Source: JAHECQ01 sp963775125 (GTDB taxonomy: Bacteria > Actinomycetota > Acidimicrobiia > Acidimicrobiales > SZUA-35). Taken from it: a DNA stretch of 64,000 nucleotides. How positions within the stretch are numbered: the first letter of the stretch is position 1; each line of letters starts with the position of its first letter. Below, piece after piece: positions 53,995-62,365 of the stretch. The position numbers were made by a program, and so were the translations under genes. The notes under the pieces were generated by a model. The model was not told the DNA's origin and did not search any database. It was given only the letters and a program-made list of their open reading frames with translations. The stretch is from positions 1,343,413 to 1,407,412 of the forward strand of contig CAVZHQ010000007.1 in NCBI GenBank assembly GCA_963775125.1. The letters run 5' to 3'.

Positions 53995-55050
53995 ATGGCC
54001 CGTCGACTCGACTCCCTCCCGCTTCTCCCGACCACGGTCATCGGAAGCCACCCCCAGCCCGCCTGGCTGATCGACCGTGAAGCGCTTGGCGCAACCGTTC
54101 CCCGGGTACGCAGGAGCGACCTCTGGCGCGTCGACCCCGAGCATCTCGACGAGGCCCGACGTGACGCAGCGACCTTGGCCATACGCGAGATGGAAGCCGC
54201 CGGCGTCGACATCCTCACCGACGGGGAGGTGGGGCGGGAGAGCTACTCCAATCATTTCCTCACCGCCGTCGAAGGCGTCGACATCGACCATCCCGCCAAG
54301 ATCGTCAGCCGCGCCGGCCGGTCCACGATCGTTCCCCGTGTGGTGGGGCCGATCCTTCTCACTCCAGGTCACGGCGCCGACACCGAGATCGAGGACGCCA
54401 AGCACCTCGTGGCGACGACGAGCCGCGTTTCCAAAGTGACGCTTCCCGGGCCGTTCACGCTGGCGCAACAGTGCCACGATGAGTACTACGGCGACCTCGA
54501 AGCCTTGGCGACCGACTTCGCTGTTGCCGTCAACCTGCAGGCCCGCCGTTTGGAGGCGACAGGAGTCGGGGTGATCCAGCTCGACGAGCCCTGGTACCGC
54601 AACGACCCCGACAGTGCCGAGCGGTTCGCGGTTCGCGTGCTCGACCGTGCGCTCGAAGGTCTCCAGTGTCGCACGGCGGTCCACCTCTGCTTCGGCTACG
54701 CCGCCGTTGTCCCCAGCGACAAGCCGTCGGCTTACCCTTTCCTCGGCCAATTGAACGACAGCATCGTCGACGAGATCTCCATCGAGGCGGCCCAACCTGG
54801 ACTCGACCTCGGTGTGCTCGACGATCTCTCGAGCAAACGGATCGTTCTCGGGGTGGTCGACCTGAAGGACCGTGCAGGCAATTCGCCGGATGTCATCGCC
54901 GAGCGCGCCAGAGCTGCGCTGCGGCGTATCGGCCCCGATCGTCTGACGCTGGGCCCTGACTGCGGCCTGAAGTACCTCGGTCGCGGCGAAGCAGGCGACC
55001 TGCTCGGCGCCATGGTCGAGGCGGCGAGGCGTCTCCGGTTGGAACTCTGA
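53995..55050 (+). CDS. MetE-like (cobalamin-independent methionine synthase C-terminal domain) protein
   Basis: 351 residues from ATG 53995; a longer open frame to 53893 reads into the divergent promoter. The fold begins LPLLPTTVIGSHPQPAWL. Zinc ligands are visible: His in VHLCFGYAA with its Cys, Glu in IQLDEPWYRNDP, and the final Cys in LGPDCGLKYLG. It corresponds to the catalytic half of MetE only, so the methyl donor is probably not the usual folate polyglutamate. Such stand-alone proteins may methylate homocysteine with another donor or serve in secondary metabolism; role open. Confidence 0.82.
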   Translation: MARRLDSLPLLPTTVIGSHPQPAWLIDREALGATVPRVRRSDLWRVDPEHLDEARRDAATLAIREMEAAGVDILTDGEVGRESYSNHFLTAVEGVDIDHPAKIVSRAGRSTIVPRVVGPILLTPGHGADTEIEDAKHLVATTSRVSKVTLPGPFTLAQQCHDEYYGDLEALATDFAVAVNLQARRLEATGVGVIQLDEPWYRNDPDSAERFAVRVLDRALEGLQCRTAVHLCFGYAAVVPSDKPSAYPFLGQLNDSIVDEISIEAAQPGLDLGVLDDLSSKRIVLGVVDLKDRAGNSPDVIAERARAALRRIGPDRLTLGPDCGLKYLGRGEAGDLLGAMVEAARRLRLEL

Positions 55051-55116
55051 GCCGTCGCCGAGCGGGCGCGATCATCTCGACCCCGATGTTGGTGCCACTT
55101 CCCTGATCGTTACCCG

Positions 55117-55141
55117 GGTGTCCCGGACGGTTCGGGACACC
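55117..55141 (+). terminator. Hairpin, possible terminator
   Basis: GGTGTCCCG at 55117-55125 and CGGGACACC at 55133-55141 form a perfect 9-bp stem with a 7-base loop, 66 bases after the MetE-like stop. There is no U-tract, so it is either an intrinsic terminator of the GC-rich type or a regulatory hairpin for the next lipoprotein. The remaining intergenic bases hold nothing else I recognise. Confidence 0.5.
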
Positions 55142-55206
55142 GGACCCATCCGCCCGGGACGTTGGCTGTTGGATGCTGAGTGCACCCAAACACCAGGAGG
55201 AAAACC

Positions 55207-55733
55207 ATGCGAAGGCTCATCGTGAACGGCTCGGCGGTGCTGCTGCTCCTGCTCATCGGGTGCAGCGACGACGACGACGACGCAAGCGCGACCACGGCAG
55301 CGACCGAGTCGACACTGCCGGCGAGACGCAGGCGGGTTCCGTCGATCTCACCCCTGAGGAGGAGGCCTACTGCGCCGAACTCGCAGCCCTTCCCGACAGC
55401 GGGGATCCCGGGTTCGACGCCTTCTTCGCCGAGCACCCGGACCCGACTCTGGCTGACTGGGCCGAGTTCCTCCCCGGAGTCGTCGACTCGATTCGAGCCG
55501 GCCTCGCCGACTTCGATGCCGTCGATCCCCCGGCGTCGTTGACCGATGCCCATCAGGACGTGAGCGAAGCCATGACGGCAGTCGCCGACTCGCTCGACGC
55601 CGCGCTCACGGCGGCCGAAGCCGGCGACCAAGCCGCGTACGATGCCGCCGAGGCCGAGAATCAGGGTGGGCTCTCCGCGACGATGGAAGAGGCAATGAGC
55701 GCGCTCGGCGGGGTCTGCGGCCTCGGAGAATGA
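55207..55733 (+). CDS. Small acidic lipoprotein, frameshifted near 55,318
   Basis: ATG 55207 follows AGGAGG. The first phase gives RRLIVNGSAVLLLLLIGCSD, a signal peptide with lipobox, then a run of Asp. After one missing base the next phase gives VDLTPEEEAYCAELAALPDS and a helical domain with many Ala/Asp/Glu and three Cys, ending ALGGVCGLGE. Repaired length is about 175 residues. No family recognised. Position just before the histidine kinase suggests an extracellular sensor or target, which is inference. Confidence 0.65.
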
Positions 55734-55761
55734 CCCCTCGACCCGTGAATCCAGGGCCTCA

Positions 55762-55767
55762 TAAGAT
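55762..55767 (+). promoter_or_regulatory. -10 hexamer TAAGAT, leaderless start
   Basis: TAAGAT ends 7 bases before ATG 55775 and decides the histidine kinase start over the out-of-context ATG at 55730. Confidence 0.5.
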
Positions 55768-55774
55768 GGTCGCC

Positions 55775-57823
55775 ATGGAGGACGGGCCGACTCGCCGGAA
55801 GCGAGTTCTGCTGGCGTTGACGGTGGCGATCTCGGTCGCCATTGCCACCGCCGGCGTTGCTGCCGCCGCGGCGCTCGCCGGGACACCGGACCTCCCGCCG
55901 AATCCCTACGCTCAGTACCAGTTCCTCATCGGCCTGACCTCTGTCTCGGTCGGCGCGTACATCGCCTTCCACCGTCACCGGCACCCTGTTGGATGGCTGC
56001 TGATCCTCGCCGGCACCGGTGCCTGGTGCTCGTTCTCCGGCTACGAAGTCATCACCTGGATGATGCTGACGGAGACGGGCAGCGCGACGGTCGCCGAAGT
56101 CATGGTCCACCTCTCGACACCAGGATGGATCCTCTGCCGAGGCGTCGTCCTGGTCTTGATCTCCCAGGCGTTTCCCGACGGGTTCGGCCGGTCATGGCCC
56201 GCCCGTGCGCTCCTTTCAGCGTCGGTGACCGCCATCGCCGTCACCACCGTCGCCCACTCGCACCTCTGGACTCCGGGCTACTTCGATGGTGAGCCGGCGG
56301 TGGGCACTGCGGCGCTTGCCGAGGACATCCTCCCCGTGGGTCACGAGGCCATCTGGTTTCTCGCCGTGATCTCGATCACGGGGCTGGTCGTACGCACGCT
56401 GCGAGCAGACGCCGGTGACCGGCACCGGTACCGCTGGTTCACCGGCGCGACCGTGGTTCTCTTGGCGCCAGCGCTTGCGGAGTCGTATCGAGGCGTGCTC
56501 GGCGATCTGCCCTTCGACCTCTCCAACGTCGAGCTCTGGGCGACCGCCGGCCTCCCCGTCGTGCTCGCGATCGGCATCCTCCGCCATGGCCTCCTCGACC
56601 TGCACGTCGCCATCCGGCGAGTGACCGTGTACGCCTCGGTCACCGTGATCGCGCTGGCGATCTACGCCTTGGCGGTGTGGGTTGTCACCAACGTGGCCGA
56701 CGACGGCTCCGATCTCGCGCCCCTGATCGGCGCGGGTTTGGTGGCAGTGACGCTGTCGCACGTAGTTCGGGCGGTGCAGCGGGCAACGGCTCATCACCTC
56801 TTCGGCAGCCGTGACGACCCCTATCGCACCCTTGCCGCGCTGGGTTCTCGGTTGGAGGCAGCCCCCGTCAACGAACGAGCCCTCCAGACCGTCACCGACA
56901 CCATCTGTGAACAGCTTCGTCTGCCGTACGCCGCGGTCGATCTCGTCCTCGACGACCTCGCGGTGCGGGTTGCCGAGAGCGGTGCGCCGACGGGCGTTGA
57001 GTCCACGCTCGAACGGTTCACGCTGAGCTACAAGAGCATCTCGCTCGGACAACTGCTTCTCGCGCCACGCACGCCGAACGAGCCGTTCGGACCCGACGAA
57101 CGCTCCCTGCTCGGCGACCTCGCCCGGCAGGCCGGCGTCCTCGCGCACAACACGTCATTGACCGAGGCGCTGCGCCGTTCCCGGGCGGTGCTGGTGACGG
57201 CACGCGAGGAGGAACGGCGGCGCATTCGTGCCGACCTGCACGACGGCCTGGGGCCAACGCTCGCAACGGTCGCCCTCGGGCTTGGTGCCGCCGCCGAACG
57301 CATCAAGGACGAACCCGCCCTCAGCGGGCTGCTCAACGACCTCGAGCAAGAGCTGCAGACTGCCATCGCCGACGTTCGTTCGCTGGTGTACCACCTTCGT
57401 CCGGCCGCCCTCGACGACCTGGGTCTCGTTTCGGCGCTGCGCCAGCATGCAGAGGCCATTGCTCGGCGCACGGCCGGCAGCAGCCGACCCCTCGACGTGG
57501 CCATCGAGGCCCCGACCCAGCTCGACCAGCTCCCCGCCGCGGTCGAGGTTGCCGCCTACCGGGTTGCCCTCGAGGCGCTCACGAACGTGTCTCGCCACGC
57601 GCGAGCGTCGCACTGCTGTATCCGCATCGACCAGGAACGAGGCCTCGATCTCGTGGTCGAGGACGACGGAATTGGCTTGCCGGGCGCGGCGTCGACCGGC
57701 GTCGGGATTGCATCGATGCGTGAGCGGGTCGAGGAACTCGGCGGGCGCTTCCGGATCGACCCCCGACCACAAGGCACGAGGGTGTCTGCATGGTTCCCTC
57801 TTCCGATCGGAGCGCCAGCGTGA
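55775..57823 (+). CDS. Sensor histidine kinase (NarL-type, HisKA_3)
   Basis: About 682 residues. The N-terminal 330 residues have 8-9 membrane helices with no named sensor domain; a GAF-like region follows at about 350-460. The kinase H-box is EEERRRIRADLHDGLGPTLA with the phospho-accepting His, and the ATPase domain has VALEALTNVSRHARASH (N box), VVEDDGIGLPGAAS (G1) and GIASMRERVEELGGR (G2). It should phosphorylate the response regulator encoded immediately downstream. ATG 55730 is an alternative start overlapping the lipoprotein stop. Confidence 0.88.
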   Translation: MEDGPTRRKRVLLALTVAISVAIATAGVAAAAALAGTPDLPPNPYAQYQFLIGLTSVSVGAYIAFHRHRHPVGWLLILAGTGAWCSFSGYEVITWMMLTETGSATVAEVMVHLSTPGWILCRGVVLVLISQAFPDGFGRSWPARALLSASVTAIAVTTVAHSHLWTPGYFDGEPAVGTAALAEDILPVGHEAIWFLAVISITGLVVRTLRADAGDRHRYRWFTGATVVLLAPALAESYRGVLGDLPFDLSNVELWATAGLPVVLAIGILRHGLLDLHVAIRRVTVYASVTVIALAIYALAVWVVTNVADDGSDLAPLIGAGLVAVTLSHVVRAVQRATAHHLFGSRDDPYRTLAALGSRLEAAPVNERALQTVTDTICEQLRLPYAAVDLVLDDLAVRVAESGAPTGVESTLERFTLSYKSISLGQLLLAPRTPNEPFGPDERSLLGDLARQAGVLAHNTSLTEALRRSRAVLVTAREEERRRIRADLHDGLGPTLATVALGLGAAAERIKDEPALSGLLNDLEQELQTAIADVRSLVYHLRPAALDDLGLVSALRQHAEAIARRTAGSSRPLDVAIEAPTQLDQLPAAVEVAAYRVALEALTNVSRHARASHCCIRIDQERGLDLVVEDDGIGLPGAASTGVGIASMRERVEELGGRFRIDPRPQGTRVSAWFPLPIGAPA

Positions 57824-58524
57824 GTGCGGCCGACGGTGAGGCGGCCGGCGCTGTTGGTGCTCCCGGAACCCGCGACCCGATCCGAGTACTCGTCGTGGAC
57901 GACCATCCCACGTTCGTGCGCGCCGTCTCGATGTTGCTCACCGCAGATGGGTCGATCGAGGTCATCGGCAGCGCCGCGAACGGCATCGATGCAGTCGACC
58001 TGGCCATCGACGAGCAGCCCGATGTCGTGCTGATGGACCTCAACATGCCGGGAATGAACGGCATCGAGGCAACCGAGCAGATCGTGCGGGCCGTCCCCCA
58101 CGTGGCGGTCATCGTGCTGACCATGTTCGACGACGACGACAGCGTGCTGTCCGCCATCCGGCGCGGTGCCCGCGGCTATCTGCTCAAGGGGGCGCGTCAG
58201 GACGAGATCCGACGCGCCGTGCACGCTGCGCACGGAGGTGAGGCGATCTTCGGTGCGGGCGTGGCCCGTAAGCTGGCCGGCCTCCTCGACGCGCGACCGC
58301 CTTCGCCCGAGTCGACCTCGCCGTTCCCACAGCTGACCCAGCGCGAGCGCGACGTGTTGGATCTGGTCGCTCGGGGCCTCGACAACGGATCGATCTCGCA
58401 GTCGCTGTTCCTCAGCGAGAAGACCGTACGAAACTACCTGTCGATGGTGCTGGCGAAGATTCATGTCGCGACCCGAGCCGAGGCGATCGTCGTCGCCCGT
58501 GAGGCCGGCCTCGGGGCACGCTGA
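57820..58524 (+). CDS. LuxR/NarL family response regulator
   Basis: GTG 57820 overlaps the kinase stop (GTGA); ATG 57790, inside the kinase, is an alternative. The receiver has VLVVDDHPTFVRAVSMLL, the phospho-Asp in DVVLMDLNMPGMNG, the Thr in VLTMFDDDDS and Lys in GYLLKGARQDE. The LuxR HTH is LTQRERDVLDLVARGLDNGS and SEKTVRNYLSMVLAKIHV. It is the cognate regulator of the upstream kinase. Confidence 0.9.
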   Translation: MSAADGEAAGAVGAPGTRDPIRVLVVDDHPTFVRAVSMLLTADGSIEVIGSAANGIDAVDLAIDEQPDVVLMDLNMPGMNGIEATEQIVRAVPHVAVIVLTMFDDDDSVLSAIRRGARGYLLKGARQDEIRRAVHAAHGGEAIFGAGVARKLAGLLDARPPSPESTSPFPQLTQRERDVLDLVARGLDNGSISQSLFLSEKTVRNYLSMVLAKIHVATRAEAIVVAREAGLGAR

Positions 58525-58594
58525 AGCGGCGCGAGCAGCCGCCGGATCTGATCAGTAGCTGGCGCTCCGACAGAACTGCTGCTAGGCATTGCCT

Positions 58595-60977
58595 ATGCCT
58601 GGCGGGCCAAAGAACGTACATCTTCGGTGTTCTCCGTACGCTCGTTCGGCGATGGCCCTGCTCGTGCTCTTGAGCACGGCCGTCGGCCTCGGTTCCGCCC
58701 AGCCGACCAATGCCCAGGCACCGCCAACGGGCACGGTCGTCGTGCGACTGACCATCGACGCCGCAGACATCATCAACTGTCTCGACGAGACAGCCGGGTT
58801 CGGCTGCGGGGATGCCGACTTCTACCCGGTGGTGACCGTGAACAGCGGGGCCGAACAGGTCGGGACCAAGATCGACGACAACAACCATCCGCTGCCCACC
58901 GACTGGCGATTCGAATCCGACCCGATCCCCTACGCCGCTGGATCCGTCGTGCCGATCACGGTGGACCTGTACGACTCGGATGGCACCTTCCGAGGCGACG
59001 ACGACCACGCCGACATCAGCCCCACCGACGGCACTCGCCAGCTCAGCTTCAACGTCAGGATCGGGGACGTGCCCTGCCTGGTGGACCTGCCTGTTGGCAC
59101 CTTGGGCAAGTCGTGTGGGCAGGCGCTCAGCGCCTGGGGCTTCGAGGGGAACGAAGGTGCGGAGATCAGCTTCCGCGTCGACGTCCTCAATCAATCGGCT
59201 GACGCCGATGGCGACGGCCTCGCCGACGCATGGGAGAGCAGCGGTGTCACCTTCAACGGTCAGTACATCAACTTGCCGGGCATGGGCGCCGATCCGAACA
59301 AGCCCGATCTCTTCATCCATCTCGACTGGATGCAGGACGCGACCCACGATCAGCGCCTCGACAATGCTGCGATCGCGCAGGTCGTGGCGGCCTTCGCCAA
59401 CTCCGGGTACGTGAGCCCAACCGGCTCTGTGGGGATCAACCTCCATGTCGACCAGGGCCTGACGAGCACGCTCAATTTCACCACCGGAGCGACCTGGGGT
59501 TCCCTCAGTCGCGCCCAGTCCGTCGCGTGGCAGAACAATCTCGGCACCGGGGGCGGCGACTTCCCCTACAACTGGACGCAGTTCGAGGCAATCAAGACCG
59601 TCAACTTCCACCCGACGGGACGCTCACCCATCTTCCACTACGCCATCGCCGCGAACTACCAGGAGCCGCCGCCGCCGGGCCTCGGTGAGGATGGCCAACC
59701 GGTGCCGCAGAACACCTCCAGCGGCATCTCCCGCAACCCTGTAGGCAGCGGTTTCGGCGACGGCGCGAGCGACTTCCTTATCACCCTGGCGAACTTCGGG
59801 ACTGGCGCCGGCACCACCCAGCAGCAGGCCGGCACGCTGATGCACGAGTTCGGCCACAACCTGGGCCTGTTCCACGGTGGCGGCGAGAACGTGAACTTCA
59901 AACCCAATTACCCCAGCGTCATGAGTTACTTCTTCCAGTTCGGCGGCCTGGCCGTCACGACCGCTGGCCTCACGACCAATGGCGTGGTGGACTACTCCCA
60001 CAAGACGCTGGGCCCGGTGGACGAGCGTTCGCTGAACGAGGCCACGGGCCTGGGCGCCGCCTTCTCGCGGTTCGGAACGGGAACCCGCTGTCCCATCGCG
60101 GGTTCCGACCCCGTCCGATTCACCAGCCAATGGAGCAATCGTGGGAACCTTCGCGTTCGCCTGGAACTGCGATGGCGACGCCACGGACGGGACGGTCAGC
60201 TGGGACGCCAACGGCAGCGAGGCGATCGACGCCGCCCTCCAGGACTTCGACGACTGGTCGAACCTCAAATTCCGGGTGGGTGCCATCGGCGACGTCGGCG
60301 ACGGCGGCCTGGATCTGCCAATGGAGAGCCCCGTGGAGCCGGTCGTCACCCATGACAACGAGGCGCCGACGACCACGGCAGCTCTCGACGGCACCCTCGG
60401 CCAGAACGGCTGGTATGTCTCGTCTGTCAACGTGACCCTGTCCGCCGTCGACGCAGGCGGATCGGGTGTCTCCTTCACGGAGTACCGAGTGGGTGGGGGG
60501 ACCTGGGCCACCTACACGGGTCCGATCGCGATCACGAGTGAGAGCGCCGGCAACCGCATCGAGTTCCGGTCGACGGACTACGTCGGCAACCAAGAGGTCG
60601 TGAAGTCGGTGACGGTCCCAATCGACACGACGCGGCCGACACTGCTCTGCAGCGTTTCGCCAAACCGACTGTGGCCACCAAACCACAAGCTCGTCGAGGT
60701 CGCTTCGACGGTGACCGTGTCGGACCTGGGATCGGGGCCGAACGGCTTCACACTGACCTCCGCGGTCAGCAACCAGGCGGACAACGGCACGGGTGACGGC
60801 GACGCGCCAGACGACATCGTGGCCTTCGCTGCCGGATCACCGGATACCGCCGGGTCCCTGCGGGCCGAACGGGCCGGCAACGGGAGCATTCGCCTCTACA
60901 CGCTCACTTACGAAGGCAGCGACCGGGCCGGCAACACCGCAAGCTGCAGCGTCGAGGTCCGCGTCTCGGCCAGCTGA
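58595..60977 (+). CDS. Secreted metzincin-type metalloprotease with C-terminal beta-rich domains, frameshifted near 60,112
   Basis: ATG 58595 gives a signal peptide (ARSAMALLVLLSTAVGLGSA). A calcium-binding ADADGDGLADAWE loop lies near residue 210. The zinc site is TLMHEFGHNLGLFHGG (HExxHxxGxxH) with a Met-turn in SVMSYFFQFG. The phase changes near 60,112, and the protein continues ANGAIVGTFAFAWNCDGD and an OmpL47-type beta domain (NEAPTTTAALDGTLGQNGWY), ending CSVEVRVSAS. One extra base restores about 793 residues. An extracellular peptidase that degrades proteins is the likely role. Confidence 0.8.
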
Positions 60978-61023
60978 TCGACTTGATCGGCGTAACGTCC
61001 TCGCCGAGCCGGCTAGCGGACCA

Positions 61024-61360
61024 TCAGAGCTCCTCTGCGAACTTGGCCTCGATCCGGTGATAGTGCTGGAGTCCCGGGTTTCCCTTGGCGATCTCGTCCC
61101 ACTCCGGCGTGGCGAAGATCTCGGCCATCGCTGCGTGACGGGTCTCGATGTCGGGCCAGCGGATGATCCACGTGACCGTCGCTGATCCCAACTCGTCCAG
61201 GGCTTGGCCGGCGACCTCGAGGCGGTTCGTCGATGTTGGTCCAGAACCCCACCAGGTCGACCTTGGCACGGATGTAGGGCAGTGCGCTGTCTCGGGCCCA
61301 GGCCTTGTACTCGGTCATGAGACTGGGTTCGAAATGATAGTTGCGGATCTCGTAGATCAT
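61024..61360 (-). CDS. NIPSNAP family protein, frameshifted near 61,232
   Basis: ATG 61360 follows GAGGAG. The first phase reads MIYEIRNYHFEPSLMTEYKA and KVDLVGFWTNIDEP, the second EVAGQALDELGSATVTWIIR, WPDIETRHAAMAEIFATPEW and the end KFAEEL. This is the ferredoxin-like NIPSNAP fold; the halves join with one indel to about 111 residues. Function of bacterial members is unknown. Confidence 0.75.
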
Positions 61361-61505
61361 GGGTGCCACTCCTCGCTCGGACATGACCCGAACAGTAGGC
61401 GGACGGTGCGCCCCAGCGCGAACCCAATGGGCCCTCGTCAGGTGATCTGGGATCCGCGGGATCAAATCAGGAGACCGGGGCGGGATCGAACACCAGGAGC
61501 ACGAC

Positions 61506-62360
61506 GTGGACAGCTGGCAGATCGGCGAGGTCAAGGTTTCCAAGATCGTCGAGTCCGAGGGACTGTGGGATCCAACCCGCCTGGTCCCCGCCTCGAATCC
61601 GGACATCATTCGAGCGCACGACTGGATGATCGGGCCGTTCGCCGATGCCGAGACCGGGCTCATCCGGGTGTCGATCCACACCTTCGCCCTCGAGATCGGC
61701 GAGGAGAAAATCCTCGTCGACACCTGCGGAGGCAACGACAAGATCCGACCAGGGTTCGACAACTTCCATCTGCAGGACAGCGACTTCCTCGATCGGCTCG
61801 CGGCCGCCGGCTTCCCGCCCGAGGAGGTGACGACCGTGCTCTGCACGCACCTGCACATCGATCACGTCGGGTTCAACACCGTGCTCGAAGGCGATCGGTG
61901 GCGACCGACCTTCCCCAACGCCCGCTATCTCTTCGGCGAGGCCGAATGGGCGCACTGGAGTCGAGAGCCCCAGATCTACGGTGACGTTGTCGGCGACAGC
62001 GTCCGTCCCGTCATCGAGGCAGGCAGAGCCGATCTGATCCCGTCGGACCTCCGTCTCAACGATCTGCTCTGGCTCGAGCCGACGCCCGGCCATACCCCAG
62101 GACATCACAGCGTGCGGATTTCCTCGAACGGCGAGGATGCCGTCATCACCGGCGACCTCCTGCACTCGGCCGTACAGGTCGAACATCCCGAGTGGCGCAG
62201 TGCCCCGGATGTCGATGCGGCTGCCGCGGCGGTGACCCGGCGCTCGTTCATCGAGCGCTACTGCGACGATCACACGCTGATCCTGGCGACCCATCTGGGA
62301 GGTCCGAGCTGTGGCCATTTCCGTCCGCACAACGACACGTGGCGTCTCGACCCCGCCTGA
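61506..62360 (+). CDS. MBL-fold metallo-hydrolase
   Basis: 284 residues from GTG 61506, with AGGAG upstream. The metal motif is LCTHLHIDHVGFNTV (HxHxDH), with further ligands in EPTPGHTPGHHSV, VITGDLLHSAV and LATHLGGPS. It resembles the quorum-quenching lactonase/arylsulfatase-like subgroup by length and by the long N-terminal extension. Substrate unknown. The next gene starts within 6 bases, so they are likely co-transcribed. Confidence 0.88.
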   Translation: MDSWQIGEVKVSKIVESEGLWDPTRLVPASNPDIIRAHDWMIGPFADAETGLIRVSIHTFALEIGEEKILVDTCGGNDKIRPGFDNFHLQDSDFLDRLAAAGFPPEEVTTVLCTHLHIDHVGFNTVLEGDRWRPTFPNARYLFGEAEWAHWSREPQIYGDVVGDSVRPVIEAGRADLIPSDLRLNDLLWLEPTPGHTPGHHSVRISSNGEDAVITGDLLHSAVQVEHPEWRSAPDVDAAAAAVTRRSFIERYCDDHTLILATHLGGPSCGHFRPHNDTWRLDPA

Positions 62361-62365
62361 CAGTG

